A stretch of DNA of 64,000 nt from Hyphomicrobiales bacterium (lineage in GTDB: Bacteria > Pseudomonadota > Alphaproteobacteria > Rhizobiales > Rhizobiaceae), in the NCBI GenBank assembly GCA_900472175.1, contig UCHD01000004.1, positions 883,904-947,903 of the forward strand, given 5' to 3'. The notes beneath the pieces were generated by a model. It did no database searches. It was not told the DNA's origin and saw only the letters and a list, made by a program, of their open reading frames with translations. Positions within the stretch are counted from its first letter, which is position 1, and every line of letters begins with the position of its first letter. Of the stretch, positions 1-7,997 are shown in pieces. Made by a program: the position numbers and the translations under genes.

Positions 1-1
1 G

Positions 2-151
2 CCAAACTCGTTCGTCACCGAGCAGCGTTCTCTTGGCCGTGCGATTTTGACTTGGACCGTGCGGGACCATGCGGGCGTCGATCACACCTACGCCCACGCC
101 GACCAGATGACATTCGAAGGATTCGACCCGCGTGAAAGGCTTATCGCTTAA
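2..151 (+). CDS. glycerophosphodiester phosphodiesterase family protein, C-terminal fragment
   Basis: The last 49 codons of a gene that begins before the window, ending in TAA at 149-151. The fragment contains TWTVRD followed by ADQMTFEGF, which matches the closing beta-strand of the GDPD-type TIM barrel, where these enzymes usually end with a phrase of the form TWTV...ADGIxTxxP or ADQIxFEGF. Members hydrolyse glycerophosphodiesters to glycerol-3-phosphate and an alcohol. The next gene starts 3 bases downstream on the same strand, so the two are probably co-transcribed. The catalytic residues lie outside the window, so the assignment rests only on the tail. Confidence 0.6.
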   Translation, partial: PNSFVTEQRSLGRAILTWTVRDHAGVDHTYAHADQMTFEGFDPRERLIA

Positions 152-154
152 AGA

Positions 155-1348
155 ATGACCGGCGACGTCAAAATCCGCGTCGAGACGTCCTTTCAGGATA
201 TTTCGAAGGAAAGCTGGGACGGATTGTCTGGGGCCGCCAAGGGGCAACCCGGCGGACTCTACAATCCATTCATTTCGCATGCCTATCTGTCGTCCCTCGA
301 AGAATCCGGTTCGGCGACGGCGGATACCGGCTGGCTCGGCCAGCATTTACTGATGGAAGATGGCAAAGGCGGGTTTTCCGGCGCGCTGATCTGCTATCTC
401 AAAAACCATAGCCAGGGCGAATATGTCTTCGATCACGGCTGGGCCGACGCTCTGGAGCGGTCCGGCGGGCGCTATTATCCAAAACTGCAATGTTCGGTTC
501 CGTTCACTCCCGCCACCGGACCGCGGCTGCTGACTGCCACGACAGCTGACGTCACCCATGTTCGCGGTTCACTTGCCGCCGGTCTTCAGGAACTCGCCCG
601 CCGTCACAATGTATCGTCTGCGCATGTGACATTCCTGCCAGAAGACGAAATTCCCACATTCGAACAGGCTGGGTTCCTGCACCGCACCGACCAGCAGTTC
701 CATTTCCTCAATGAGGGCTATTCCTCTCATAGTGACTTTCTGGAAACGCTGGCATCACGAAAACGCAAGGCGCTAAAGAAGGAACGCCGCGCGGCACTTG
801 AAGGCGGCATCAGTATCGACTGGCTGACCGGCAAGGATCTGACCGAGAGCGTCTGGGATCAATTCTTCTCGTTCTATATGGACACTGGCAGCCGCAAATG
901 GGGCCGCCCCTATCTGACACGCAAATTCTATTCGCTGATCGGCGAGCGTATGGCCGACGACATCCTGCTTGTCATGGCCAGGCGCAACGGCAAATACATT
1001 GCCGGCGCCATCAACTTCATCGGCAGCGATGCGCTTTATGGCCGCCACTGGGGGGCCATGGAAGACCATCCCTTCCTGCATTTCGAGGTCTGCTATCATC
1101 AGGCCATCGATTTCGCCATTTCCAAAGGATTGAAGCGCGTCGAAGCCGGCGCCCAGGGCGAACACAAGCTGGCGCGCGGCTATCTGCCGGCAACCACGCA
1201 CTCGGCGCATTTCATCGCCCATCCCGGGTTAAGGCGCGCCGTTGCCGATTATCTCGAACGCGAGCGGCAGGAGGTGGAGCAGATGAGCGATATCCTGGCC
1301 GAACACAGCCCGTTCCGCAGAGGCGAACGGCAAGAGACCGACGACTGA
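155..1348 (+). CDS. FemAB/GNAT-like protein of the DUF482 (PF04339) family
   Basis: A 397-residue protein whose conserved blocks NPFISHAYL (37-45), FDHGWADA (92-99) and YYPKLQCSVPFTP (107-119) mark it as a member of the DUF482 family, annotated by homology to FemAB peptidoglycan amino-acyl transferases. The fold should be a tandem GNAT. A basic stretch near residue 200 (SRKRKALKKERR) and a C-terminal half rich in conserved aromatics are typical. No signal peptide or membrane segment is seen, so it should be cytoplasmic. The substrate is not known. It starts 3 bases after the GDPD gene and the HIT gene follows after 24 bases, giving a likely three-gene operon. Start is ATG at 155. Confidence 0.85.
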   Translation: MTGDVKIRVETSFQDISKESWDGLSGAAKGQPGGLYNPFISHAYLSSLEESGSATADTGWLGQHLLMEDGKGGFSGALICYLKNHSQGEYVFDHGWADALERSGGRYYPKLQCSVPFTPATGPRLLTATTADVTHVRGSLAAGLQELARRHNVSSAHVTFLPEDEIPTFEQAGFLHRTDQQFHFLNEGYSSHSDFLETLASRKRKALKKERRAALEGGISIDWLTGKDLTESVWDQFFSFYMDTGSRKWGRPYLTRKFYSLIGERMADDILLVMARRNGKYIAGAINFIGSDALYGRHWGAMEDHPFLHFEVCYHQAIDFAISKGLKRVEAGAQGEHKLARGYLPATTHSAHFIAHPGLRRAVADYLERERQEVEQMSDILAEHSPFRRGERQETDD

Positions 1349-1372
1349 TTGAGTTTTTGAGGAGACATGCAG

Positions 1373-1798
1373 ATGACCAGTGCCGCCTATGACACCAACA
1401 ACATCTTCGCCAAAATCCTGCGCGGCGAAATCCCCTCCCACAAAGTTTATGAGGATGCCAATGTCCTTGCGTTCATGGATGTCATGCCACAGGCACAGGG
1501 CCATGTCCTGGTCGTCCCGAAGGCCGCTTCACGCAACATTCTCGATGCAGATCCGGCAACGCTTGGCGCGCTCATCGCGGCCGTCCAGAAAGTGGCGATA
1601 GCCGCAGAGGAAGCCTTCGAAGCTGACGGCGTGACGATCATGCAGTTCAACGAAGCGCCGGCCGGCCAGTCGGTGTTTCATCTGCACTTCCATGTCATTC
1701 CCCGCAAGGAAGGCGTGCCGCTGCGCCCACATTCCGGCAAGATGGAGGATGGGGCGGTGCTGGCTGCGAACGCGGAAAAGATCAAAAGCGCGCTTTAA
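1373..1798 (+). CDS. HIT family nucleotide hydrolase/transferase
   Basis: A 141-residue histidine-triad protein. The signature HLHFHVIP lies at residues 103-110, and the residues before it (QFNEAPAGQSVFH) are those expected in HinT-like members, which hydrolyse purine nucleoside phosphoramidates such as AMP-lysine. The family is normally 110-145 residues, so this is full length. Two in-frame ATGs exist, at 1367 and 1373. The sequence GAGGAGA at 1359-1365 lies about 8 bases before 1373 but only about 2 before 1367, so 1373 is preferred. It converges on the PAP2 gene with a 10-base gap and probably closes the operon with the DUF482 gene. Confidence 0.9.
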   Translation: MTSAAYDTNNIFAKILRGEIPSHKVYEDANVLAFMDVMPQAQGHVLVVPKAASRNILDADPATLGALIAAVQKVAIAAEEAFEADGVTIMQFNEAPAGQSVFHLHFHVIPRKEGVPLRPHSGKMEDGAVLAANAEKIKSAL

Positions 1799-1808
1799 CT
1801 GGCAGCAA

Positions 1809-2738
1809 TCAAGCGGCTTTCGGTTCACTGGTATTTTGGTAACCGCTGCTCAGCTGGCGCATTGTCATGCCGGACAGCACGAAAGCCATAGCAAACACGC
1901 CGACGCCACCAAACATGTCGATCAGGTGATGACCACCTTGCACAAGAATGGCCAGCGCCATGAAAGCATTGAGGCATAAAATCACTGGCATCAGAATGCG
2001 ATGGCGCGGTACGAAGCAGACCGACATGCACGCCATTACCGTATGAAATGAGGGAAAGCCGATCAATCCGAGGACATTTTTCGGGGAGAGATATTCCACG
2101 CCATCACGGCTCAGCGCCAGCAATGCGTCACCATACGCCGGGGTCACGGCGATCGGAAATGCATCCAGCACCGATTGCGGCAGATCATGAAAGCTCTTGG
2201 CTCCAAAATTAGGGAAGAGTGCCCAGATCAAGATCGCCAAAAGTGCCCCGATGACCCCCGTGAGCTGGAAACGATGTAGTTGTTGCGCCTCTCCCCTAAA
2301 GCCCAACACGAGAATGATGACCAAGAGTTGCGGCAGAGAGGTGAAGTAGACCTGATACAGAAACGTCCCGAACCACGGATAGTTCGACACCCAGATCAAC
2401 AATGTCGGCCAGTGATATCCCATCGCCGCATCGACCTGCATCAGAAAGTCGTCGATCGGCGCGAATCGATTGGGAAGGAACATGTAGTTGAAGATCGAGC
2501 CGGTGATGGTGAACAACACAAACAGTCCGGCCGCGATCAAAGCCAAGGCCAAACGGCCTTCGTTACGGATGACACGATAATATTGTCCGGCCGCAACCAG
2601 AAACAGTCCGATACCAATGATGCTGGCATAGCCCGCGATATCAACCGGAATGTTCTTGATATAGAGCAGAACGGCATCCAATGCAGCCAGCGCCAAAAGA
2701 ATTCGGACGACGAACCATTCCCCGGGCAAAAAGCGCAT
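1809..2738 (-). CDS. PAP2 superfamily integral membrane phosphatase
   Basis: A 309-residue membrane protein with about six hydrophobic segments. Two phosphatase motifs are visible: FPSFHT at 218-223 (the PSxH of PAP2 domain 2) and GGHHLIDMFGG at 268-278 (the HxxxD of domain 3). The first motif (KxxxxxxRP) is not clear, as in the PAP2_3/aureobasidin-resistance-like branch. Members remove phosphate from lipid phosphates or transfer inositol phosphate. The start at 2738 is chosen because GAAGGAG lies 6 bases upstream of that ATG. A longer frame opens 10 codons earlier without a ribosome site. It is transcribed alone and convergently to the HIT gene. Substrate not predictable. Confidence 0.85.
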   Translation of the reverse strand: MRFLPGEWFVVRILLALAALDAVLLYIKNIPVDIAGYASIIGIGLFLVAAGQYYRVIRNEGRLALALIAAGLFVLFTITGSIFNYMFLPNRFAPIDDFLMQVDAAMGYHWPTLLIWVSNYPWFGTFLYQVYFTSLPQLLVIILVLGFRGEAQQLHRFQLTGVIGALLAILIWALFPNFGAKSFHDLPQSVLDAFPIAVTPAYGDALLALSRDGVEYLSPKNVLGLIGFPSFHTVMACMSVCFVPRHRILMPVILCLNAFMALAILVQGGHHLIDMFGGVGVFAMAFVLSGMTMRQLSSGYQNTSEPKAA

Positions 2739-2818
2739 CTGCTGCTCCTTCGAAATTAGGCAACACATACGCCATTGGATTTAAGATTCGCCTAAGCCGA
2801 TTACCGTGACAATCCTAA

Positions 2819-3163
2819 TCAAAATCCCAGCGCATAGAGCCCCATCGCCAGCACAGCGATGGCCGTGGCTATGCCGATGGCCGGTTTCTGGCGGCCGATA
2901 AAGAAGGCAAGCGCCCCGGCCGCGACCGATGCCAGCCGCAGCCACAACGGCGAGTGCTCAAGGATACCAGTCGGGTAGAGGATCAGCTTGGCGATGACGG
3001 CCGCCACCAAGGCCGTTGCGACCGCCCTCACCCAATTGAGAACTTCGGAATCATCACGCAACCGGTTGCCGGCGAGAACGCCGAGCCAGCGCCAGAGGTC
3101 GGTCGCCAGCCATCCCGCAATGGCGATGAACACATAGATCCACCAGCCTTCAAAGACCGTCAT
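2819..3163 (-). CDS. azlD: AzlD-family small subunit of a branched-chain amino acid exporter
   Basis: A 114-residue hydrophobic protein with about four membrane segments, the size and pattern of AzlD. It opens with an aromatic stretch (WWIYVFIAIAGWLATDLWR) and has a short polar loop (NRLRDDSEVLNWVRAVATA) near residue 40, as in the family. AzlD pairs with AzlC to form an inner-membrane exporter of branched-chain amino acid type substrates. Its ATG at 3163 overlaps the azlC stop codon in an ATGA arrangement, showing translational coupling. The same frame runs far upstream through azlC, but that extension is an antiphase shadow. Confidence 0.85.
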   Translation of the reverse strand: MTVFEGWWIYVFIAIAGWLATDLWRWLGVLAGNRLRDDSEVLNWVRAVATALVAAVIAKLILYPTGILEHSPLWLRLASVAAGALAFFIGRQKPAIGIATAIAVLAMGLYALGF

Positions 3164-3897
3164 GCGCTCAACTCCCTGCGTTTTCGCCAGGTGCGCTCTG
3201 CCAGCCACGCCAACGTCCCACCACCGACACCTGCCAGCAGAATATCGAACTCCGGCGCCAGCCAGTAGAAGAACGGCCCGGCAACAAGACCGCCGACCAT
3301 TGCCACGTAAATCACCGGATGACGGGCAGACTTCCAGATCGATGCCAGGAAATAGACCGGCGTCAGAAAGAACAGGCAGCCGGCCACGATCGGCGGAAAC
3401 TCCGCCACGAATTGATAGACGATGACGACCAGCAGCATATTGGCGAGAACAAGCGTGATGCCGAAGCCCGCGAAGAACGTGACACGATGTTCGCGTGGCA
3501 CCGCCTGCACCCGCTCCATGGCAAACACCCAGGCGGTGATCGCCACGAAATGCGACAGGAACAGCAACAGCCAGGTTGGCGTTTTCTCGGTGCGGATTTC
3601 CGGAACAAGCGCTGCGACCATCGGCATCAACCGGATGGAGGACAGGGTGACAGCGACGAAGGCTGTGAGCAGATTGGCACCGCTCAGCATCGAGCTGACA
3701 AGGATGACCTTGGCTGGCAGCGCCCAGACGGCCCCGACCATGAACACTACCTGCTCGACAGGAATGCCGGCCTGGGCAGTAAACGCACAGAAGCCGACGA
3801 AAGACAGCATCAGCATCAGTGCCGGCAGGCTGAAAATTCCCCTCATACCGGCCGCGAACCATGTCCGCCCGGAGCCGATCGCCTGGCCGTCATCCAT
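3160..3897 (-). CDS. azlC: AzlC-family permease, large subunit of a branched-chain amino acid exporter
   Basis: A 245-residue protein from ATG 3897. It has about seven hydrophobic stretches starting near residue 20 (GIFSLPALMLMLSFVGFC) and the family landmark LSSIRLMPM in the first half. AzlC and AzlD together export branched-chain amino acids or analogues, as first described in Bacillus subtilis. It overlaps azlD by 4 bases. An in-frame stretch upstream to 3966 runs through the clpA terminator hairpin and is unlikely to be translated. Specificity is inferred only from the family. Confidence 0.85.
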   Translation of the reverse strand: MDDGQAIGSGRTWFAAGMRGIFSLPALMLMLSFVGFCAFTAQAGIPVEQVVFMVGAVWALPAKVILVSSMLSGANLLTAFVAVTLSSIRLMPMVAALVPEIRTEKTPTWLLLFLSHFVAITAWVFAMERVQAVPREHRVTFFAGFGITLVLANMLLVVIVYQFVAEFPPIVAGCLFFLTPVYFLASIWKSARHPVIYVAMVGGLVAGPFFYWLAPEFDILLAGVGGGTLAWLAERTWRKRRELSA

Positions 3898-3923
3898 CAA
3901 AACATCCGTCTGTTCACTGCCAC

Positions 3924-3958
3924 AAAAAAACGGTGCCGGACGATCAGGTCCGGCACCG
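3924..3958 (-). terminator. Rho-independent terminator of clpA
   Basis: On the minus strand a perfect 11-bp stem (arms 3931-3941 and 3948-3958, arm CGGTGCCGGAC) with a 6-base loop is followed by seven T (3924-3930). It lies about 20 bases beyond the clpA stop and just before azlC, so it separates the two units. Confidence 0.9.
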
Positions 3959-3977
3959 TATCTCAATCTGGAATGCG

Positions 3978-6497
3978 TTATTTCTTGCGCGGCACTTTTG
4001 GAACCGTGCTGCCCTTGCGGGGCGGCTCGGCTACCTTGGCGCTCACCGGTTCGTCAGCCTTGGCGGCTTTCGCTGCCTTCTTCGGCTTGGGAGACACATC
4101 CGGTTCAGCGCCAACGCTTTCCAGCTCCTTCGGCTTTGCGGCCTTTGGCGCCTTCTTTACGGGGGTGACAACCTCAGCCTTCGGCTTGATCCGTGCCGTC
4201 TCCGGCACGTAGTCGAGCAGCAGGCCCTTGGCACCATCCGGCTTGGTGCCGACCGTCACCTTGACGACGCCACCCTTCTTCAGCTTGCCGAAGAGGATTT
4301 CATCGGCCAGCGGCTTCTTGATGTGTTCCTGGATGACGCGTGCCAGCGGCCGCGCACCCATCTTTTCATCATAGCCCTTGTCCGACAGCCAGGCGATGGC
4401 TTCCGGCTGCAGGTCGAAGGTGACGTTGCGTTCGGCCAGCTGGGTTTCCAGCTGCATGACGAACTTCTGCACCACCTGGTGAATGACCGGCGTCGGCAGC
4501 GAGGCGAACGGAATGACCGCATCGAGACGGTTGCGGAATTCCGGCGTGAACAGGCGGTTCAGCGCCTCTACATCGTCGCCTTCGCGCTTGGCCGAACCGA
4601 AACCGAACGCAGCCTTTGCCATCTCGGACGCACCCGCATTGGTCGTCATGATCAGGATGACGTTGCGGAAGTCGATCTTCTTGCCGTTATGGTCGGTCAG
4701 CGAGCCGTGATCCATGACCTGCAACAGGATGTTGAACAGGTCCGGATGCGCCTTCTCTATTTCGTCGAGCAGCAGAACCGAATGCGGGTGCTGATCGATG
4801 CTATCGGTCAGAAGGCCGCCCTGATCGAAGCCGACGTAGCCGGGAGGTGCCCCAAGCAGACGCGAAACCGTGTGGCGCTCCATATATTCCGACATGTCGA
4901 AACGGATGAGCTCGACACCCAGCGACGCCGCCAGCTGCTTTGCGACTTCGGTCTTGCCGACGCCGGTCGGACCGGAGAAGACATAGGAGCCGATCGGCTT
5001 GTTGGGTTCGCGCAGACCCGCACGGGCGAGCTTGATCGCCGATGCCAGCGCCTCGATTGCCAGATCCTGACCGTAGACGACCGAGCGCAGTTCCTTCTCC
5101 AGATTGGCGAGAACGGCCTCGTCATCCTTGGAAACGGACTTCGGTGGAATGCGGGCCATCGTTGCGATCGTCGCTTCGATTTCCTTTTCCGTGATCAGCT
5201 TGCGCCGCTTGCTGACGGGCAGCAGCATCTGGGCCGCACCGGTCTCGTCGATCACATCGATCGCCTTGTCCGGCAGCTTGCGGTCGTTGATGTAGCGGGC
5301 CGAGAGCTCGACAGCCGACTTGATCGCCTCGTTCGAGTATTTCAGCTTGTGATAGTCCTCGAAATACGGCTTCAGGCCCTTCATGATCTCGATGGCATCG
5401 TCGATCGTCGGTTCACTGACGTCAATCTTCTGGAACCGGCGCACCAGTGCACGGTCCTTTTCGAAGAACTGGCGGTATTCCTTGTAGGTGGTCGAACCGA
5501 TGCAGCGGATCGCGCCCGAAGACAGAGCCGGCTTCAAAAGGTTGGACGCATCCATGGCGCCGCCGGACGTTGCCCCGGCACCGATGACGGTGTGGATCTC
5601 GTCGATGAACAGCACGGCGCCCGGATATTCCTCGAGTTCCTTGACCACCTGCTTCAAACGCTCTTCGAAGTCACCGCGATAACGGGTGCCGGCAAGCAAC
5701 GTACCCATGTCGAGCGAGAAGATCGTCGCGTCCTGCAACGCTTCGGGAACCTTCTTTTCGACGATGCGCTTGGCCAGACCTTCGGCGATCGCCGTCTTGC
5801 CGACGCCGGGGTCGCCCACGTAAAGCGGGTTGTTCTTGGAACGGCGGCACAGGATCTGAATCGTCCGGTTGACCTCCGCATGGCGGCCGATCAGCGGATC
5901 GATCTTGCCGACCTTCGCCTTCTCGTTGAGATTGACGCAATAGGCCGTCAGCGCATCCTGCTGTTTCTTCGGGCCACCTTCGTCCTGCTCGCGCGATGCC
6001 TTCTGTTCGGATTCGGGCTCATCTGCGCCGCGCGGTGCCCGCGCCTCGGATGCGCCGGGACGCTTGCCGATACCGTGCGAGATGAAATTGACGGCGTCGT
6101 AACGGGTCATTTCCTGCTCCTGCAGGAAATACGCTGCATGGCTCTCGCGCTCGGCGAAGATCGCGACGAGCACGTTGGCGCCGGTCACTTCCTCACGCCC
6201 GGACGACTGCACATGGATGACCGCGCGCTGGATAACACGCTGGAAACCCGCCGTAGGCTTGGAATCCTCATCGTAACCCGTCACCAGGTTGCCGAGTTCG
6301 TTATCGACATAATCGGAGACTGTCTTGCGCAGCGCGTCGAGATTGACGTTGCAGGCGCCCATGACGGCCGCCGCATCGGCATCGTCGATCAATGCCAACA
6401 GGAGGTGTTCCAGGGTTGCATATTCGTGATGGCGCTCATTGGCCAGCGTCAGGGCCTGGTGCAGGGCTTTTTCAAGACTGGTTGAAAATGTTGGCAC
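3978..6497 (-). CDS. clpA: ClpA, AAA+ unfoldase of the ClpAP protease
   Basis: An 839-residue Hsp100/Clp ATPase that unfolds substrates and feeds them to ClpP in the cytoplasm. Order of parts: double Clp N-domain (about 1-150), an acidic linker (about 150-190), AAA+ module 1 with Walker A GDPGVGKT at 228-235 and Walker B LFIDE at 296-300, AAA+ module 2 with Walker A GPTGVGKT at 509-516, then the D2-small domain. There is no ClpB-type middle coiled coil, which separates it from ClpB. The last roughly 70 residues are an added tail rich in Lys, Ala and Pro, not present in E. coli ClpA. clpS ends 9 bases upstream, so the adaptor and unfoldase are co-transcribed, and a strong terminator follows. 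Confidence 0.97.
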   Translation of the reverse strand: MPTFSTSLEKALHQALTLANERHHEYATLEHLLLALIDDADAAAVMGACNVNLDALRKTVSDYVDNELGNLVTGYDEDSKPTAGFQRVIQRAVIHVQSSGREEVTGANVLVAIFAERESHAAYFLQEQEMTRYDAVNFISHGIGKRPGASEARAPRGADEPESEQKASREQDEGGPKKQQDALTAYCVNLNEKAKVGKIDPLIGRHAEVNRTIQILCRRSKNNPLYVGDPGVGKTAIAEGLAKRIVEKKVPEALQDATIFSLDMGTLLAGTRYRGDFEERLKQVVKELEEYPGAVLFIDEIHTVIGAGATSGGAMDASNLLKPALSSGAIRCIGSTTYKEYRQFFEKDRALVRRFQKIDVSEPTIDDAIEIMKGLKPYFEDYHKLKYSNEAIKSAVELSARYINDRKLPDKAIDVIDETGAAQMLLPVSKRRKLITEKEIEATIATMARIPPKSVSKDDEAVLANLEKELRSVVYGQDLAIEALASAIKLARAGLREPNKPIGSYVFSGPTGVGKTEVAKQLAASLGVELIRFDMSEYMERHTVSRLLGAPPGYVGFDQGGLLTDSIDQHPHSVLLLDEIEKAHPDLFNILLQVMDHGSLTDHNGKKIDFRNVILIMTTNAGASEMAKAAFGFGSAKREGDDVEALNRLFTPEFRNRLDAVIPFASLPTPVIHQVVQKFVMQLETQLAERNVTFDLQPEAIAWLSDKGYDEKMGARPLARVIQEHIKKPLADEILFGKLKKGGVVKVTVGTKPDGAKGLLLDYVPETARIKPKAEVVTPVKKAPKAAKPKELESVGAEPDVSPKPKKAAKAAKADEPVSAKVAEPPRKGSTVPKVPRKK

Positions 6498-6506
6498 GTC
6501 AGTTCC

Positions 6507-6860
6507 TCATTTCTTTTCCATGACGCATTGCAATGGATGCTGATGCTCGCGAGCAAAATCCATCACCTGCGTCACTTTGGTTTCGGCAACTTCATAGGTG
6601 AAAACACCGCATTCACCCACGCCGTGATTGTGAACATGCAGCATGATCAGAGTTGCCGCTTCGCGGTCCTTCTGGAAGAAACGCTCCAGAATGTGGATCA
6701 CGAATTCCATCGGCGTATAGTCGTCGTTCAGAAGCAGCACGCGATAAAGGCTCGGCTTCTTGGTCTTCGGCTGCGTCCGAGTGATGACGGACGTGCCACG
6801 GTTGGCATTGCCCCCATCCCCGTCGCTGTCTTGTTGCATCCGGACCGGCATGGCGATCAT
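6507..6860 (-). CDS. clpS: ClpS, adaptor for ClpAP
   Basis: A 117-residue protein with the ClpS core: [17 protein letters not shown], then a helix with [17 protein letters not shown] and the C-terminal [12 protein letters not shown]. The N-degron pocket residues (the Asn-Asp pair of LLNDDYTPM and the His of HVHNHG) are present. ClpS binds proteins with bulky N-terminal residues and delivers them to ClpA. The first roughly 35 residues are Gly/Asp/Thr rich and probably disordered, as in long alphaproteobacterial forms. It lies 9 bases before clpA in one operon. An upstream shift of the start within MIAMPVRM is possible. Confidence 0.95.
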   Translation of the reverse strand: MIAMPVRMQQDSDGDGGNANRGTSVITRTQPKTKKPSLYRVLLLNDDYTPMEFVIHILERFFQKDREAATLIMLHVHNHGVGECGVFTYEVAETKVTQVMDFAREHQHPLQCVMEKK

Positions 6861-7050
6861 TCTACTTCATTCCCTTGTCCAGCCGCAAATGCTTGGGAGA
6901 AATTCGCGGCCTGTTCATGACACATAATCTAGTGGTTCTTTTTCAGATTTTAAGGCTGTTCGTCCGCACTGCAATCACATTTGCGTCGTGAGGCACAAGA
7001 TTGAGCAACTTTCTTGGGGCCGCCTATCGCCATTCGGCCAGATAAACAAC
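6861..7050. other. intergenic region upstream of clpS
   Basis: About 190 bases between the clpS start and the phasin terminator. It must hold the clpSA promoter, but no convincing -35/-10 pair was found, and no RNA gene was seen. Confidence 0.4.
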
Positions 7051-7084
7051 AAAAAACCGGCCGCGGAAGGCGCAGCCGGTTTTT
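7051..7084 (-). terminator. Rho-independent terminator of the phasin gene
   Basis: On the minus strand the arms AAAAACCGGC (7075-7084 read in reverse) and GCCGGTTTTT (7052-7061) pair over 10 bp around a 13-base loop and end in six T. It begins about 30 bases past the phasin stop codon. Confidence 0.85.
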
Positions 7085-7113
7085 CAGTACTTAGAAAGTA
7101 TGAGACTGGAGCC

Positions 7114-7467
7114 TTAGGCGGCGACCGCAGCCTTGGCAGCAGCCGTTGCCTTGGCAACCGGCGCTTCGTATGGCTTGTAGGCGTCCTTGGCGAGATCGGC
7201 ATACATTTCACCGATCTTGGTGGCTTCGGCGACATAGCCTTCGTAAGCGGATTTCACGTAGCTGGTCTGCAGTTCGAAAGCAGCTTCGACGCTCTTGACG
7301 GTGCTGATCTTCTCGATGTGGGCGACGCTGTCTTCAAAGGCCTTCTTGGAGTAGTCGGCAGTTTCGGTGGCGATTGCCTGGAAAGCCTTCGTCAACGACG
7401 CGTAGCTCTTCAACATCGTGTCCATCGATTCCTTGCTCTTCTTATTCGCATCTTCGAAATTGAACAT
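7114..7467 (-). CDS. phasin family protein (PHA granule-associated)
   Basis: A 117-residue, mostly helical protein opening MFNFEDANKKSKESMD and with a heptad-like centre (LKSYASLTKAFQAIATETADYSKKAFEDS), followed by an Ala/Lys-rich tail (APVAKATAAAKAAVAA). This matches the Phasin_2 family, which coats polyhydroxyalkanoate granules and sets their size and number. The start at 7467 is supported by AAAAGGAG with good spacing. An upstream in-frame ATG at 7515 would lie at the promoter. Expression is probably repressed by a PhaR/AniA-type regulator, since two TGC-N3-GCA sites sit on its promoter. It has its own terminator, so it is a single-gene unit. Confidence 0.9.
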   Translation of the reverse strand: MFNFEDANKKSKESMDTMLKSYASLTKAFQAIATETADYSKKAFEDSVAHIEKISTVKSVEAAFELQTSYVKSAYEGYVAEATKIGEMYADLAKDAYKPYEAPVAKATAAAKAAVAA

Positions 7468-7502
7468 CAGGCTGCTCCTTTTGTGACGCTCGCAATGGCA
7501 AC

Positions 7503-7531
7503 AATTTATGTGCACTGCACAATAAAGTCAA
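7503..7531 (-). promoter_or_regulatory. sigma-70 type promoter of the phasin gene
   Basis: Minus strand -35 TTGACT (7526-7531) and -10 TAAATT (7503-7508) separated by exactly 17 bases, about 36 bases upstream of the phasin ATG. The spacer contains one of the two TGC-N3-GCA operator-like sites. Confidence 0.7.
7511..7519. promoter_or_regulatory. putative PhaR/AniA operator, site 1
   Basis: TGCACTGCA fits TGC-N3-GCA, the TGC-rich dyad type reported for PhaR-family repressors of PHA granule genes. It lies in the -35/-10 spacer of the phasin promoter, a position suited to repression. Confidence 0.5.
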
Positions 7532-7539
7532 TGTATACG

Positions 7540-7548
7540 TGCAGCGCA
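7540..7548. promoter_or_regulatory. putative PhaR/AniA operator, site 2
   Basis: TGCAGCGCA, a second TGC-N3-GCA dyad, 29 bases from site 1 centre to centre and just upstream of the -35 element. Confidence 0.45.
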
Positions 7549-7637
7549 ATAAAACGCTTTGATTGCAACGGCTTGATGAAAAATCCTGAAATCGGGCCGT
7601 TTTTCGCAGAAAAATAATCGAAAAGTATGATTTTAAC

Positions 7638-7667
7638 AAAAAACCCGGCCTGAAGGTCAAGGCCGGG
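7638..7667 (-). terminator. Rho-independent terminator of the cysE/DUF3126 unit
   Basis: On the minus strand a 7-bp GC stem (CCCGGCC/GGCCGGG, 7661-7667 and 7644-7650) with a 10-base loop is followed by six T (7638-7643), about 30 bases beyond the DUF3126 stop. Confidence 0.8.
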
Positions 7668-7698
7668 TCGAATTCAGCAACACAACTATAAAGGGCGA

Positions 7699-7902
7699 TC
7701 AAAGATCGATATCAAGGATAGCCATCGAGAAGTTGTAGGACAGTTCGCCGTCTTCCTCGTCGCGGAAGATCACACCCAGGAATTCATCGCCCAGATAAAC
7801 CTCGGCGGATTCGTCCTTCTTCGGACGCGGCTTGATGACCATGCCTTCATTGAAGGTACGCTTGAAATAGGCTTCGAGTTTTTTGACTTCTTCGGGCTTC
7901 AA
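7699..7902 (-). CDS. DUF3126 family protein
   Basis: A 67-residue acidic protein (MKPEEVKKLEAYFKRTF ... DEEDGELSYNFSMAILDIDL) that matches the small DUF3126 family common in Rhizobiales. The family has no established function. It contains no membrane segment or metal motif and looks like a compact alpha/beta fold. It lies 95 bases downstream of cysE on the same strand, and a terminator follows, so it is probably the last gene of the cysE transcript. The ribosome site GAAGTGACTT is weak. Confidence 0.8.
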   Translation of the reverse strand: MKPEEVKKLEAYFKRTFNEGMVIKPRPKKDESAEVYLGDEFLGVIFRDEEDGELSYNFSMAILDIDL

Positions 7903-7997
7903 GTCACTTCTCCATGACGGTTTTGATTTGCGCTGCTTCTCGCACAGAGCTTCAATCCGTGTAAACCCCCGGCCGGGCTACGTGGTAGACCAGCGGC

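Noticed and set aside
3861..6485. Very long open frame opposite clpA
   Set aside because: It is the antisense shadow of a well-conserved gene in GC-rich DNA; its peptide is Arg/Gln/His rich without domains.
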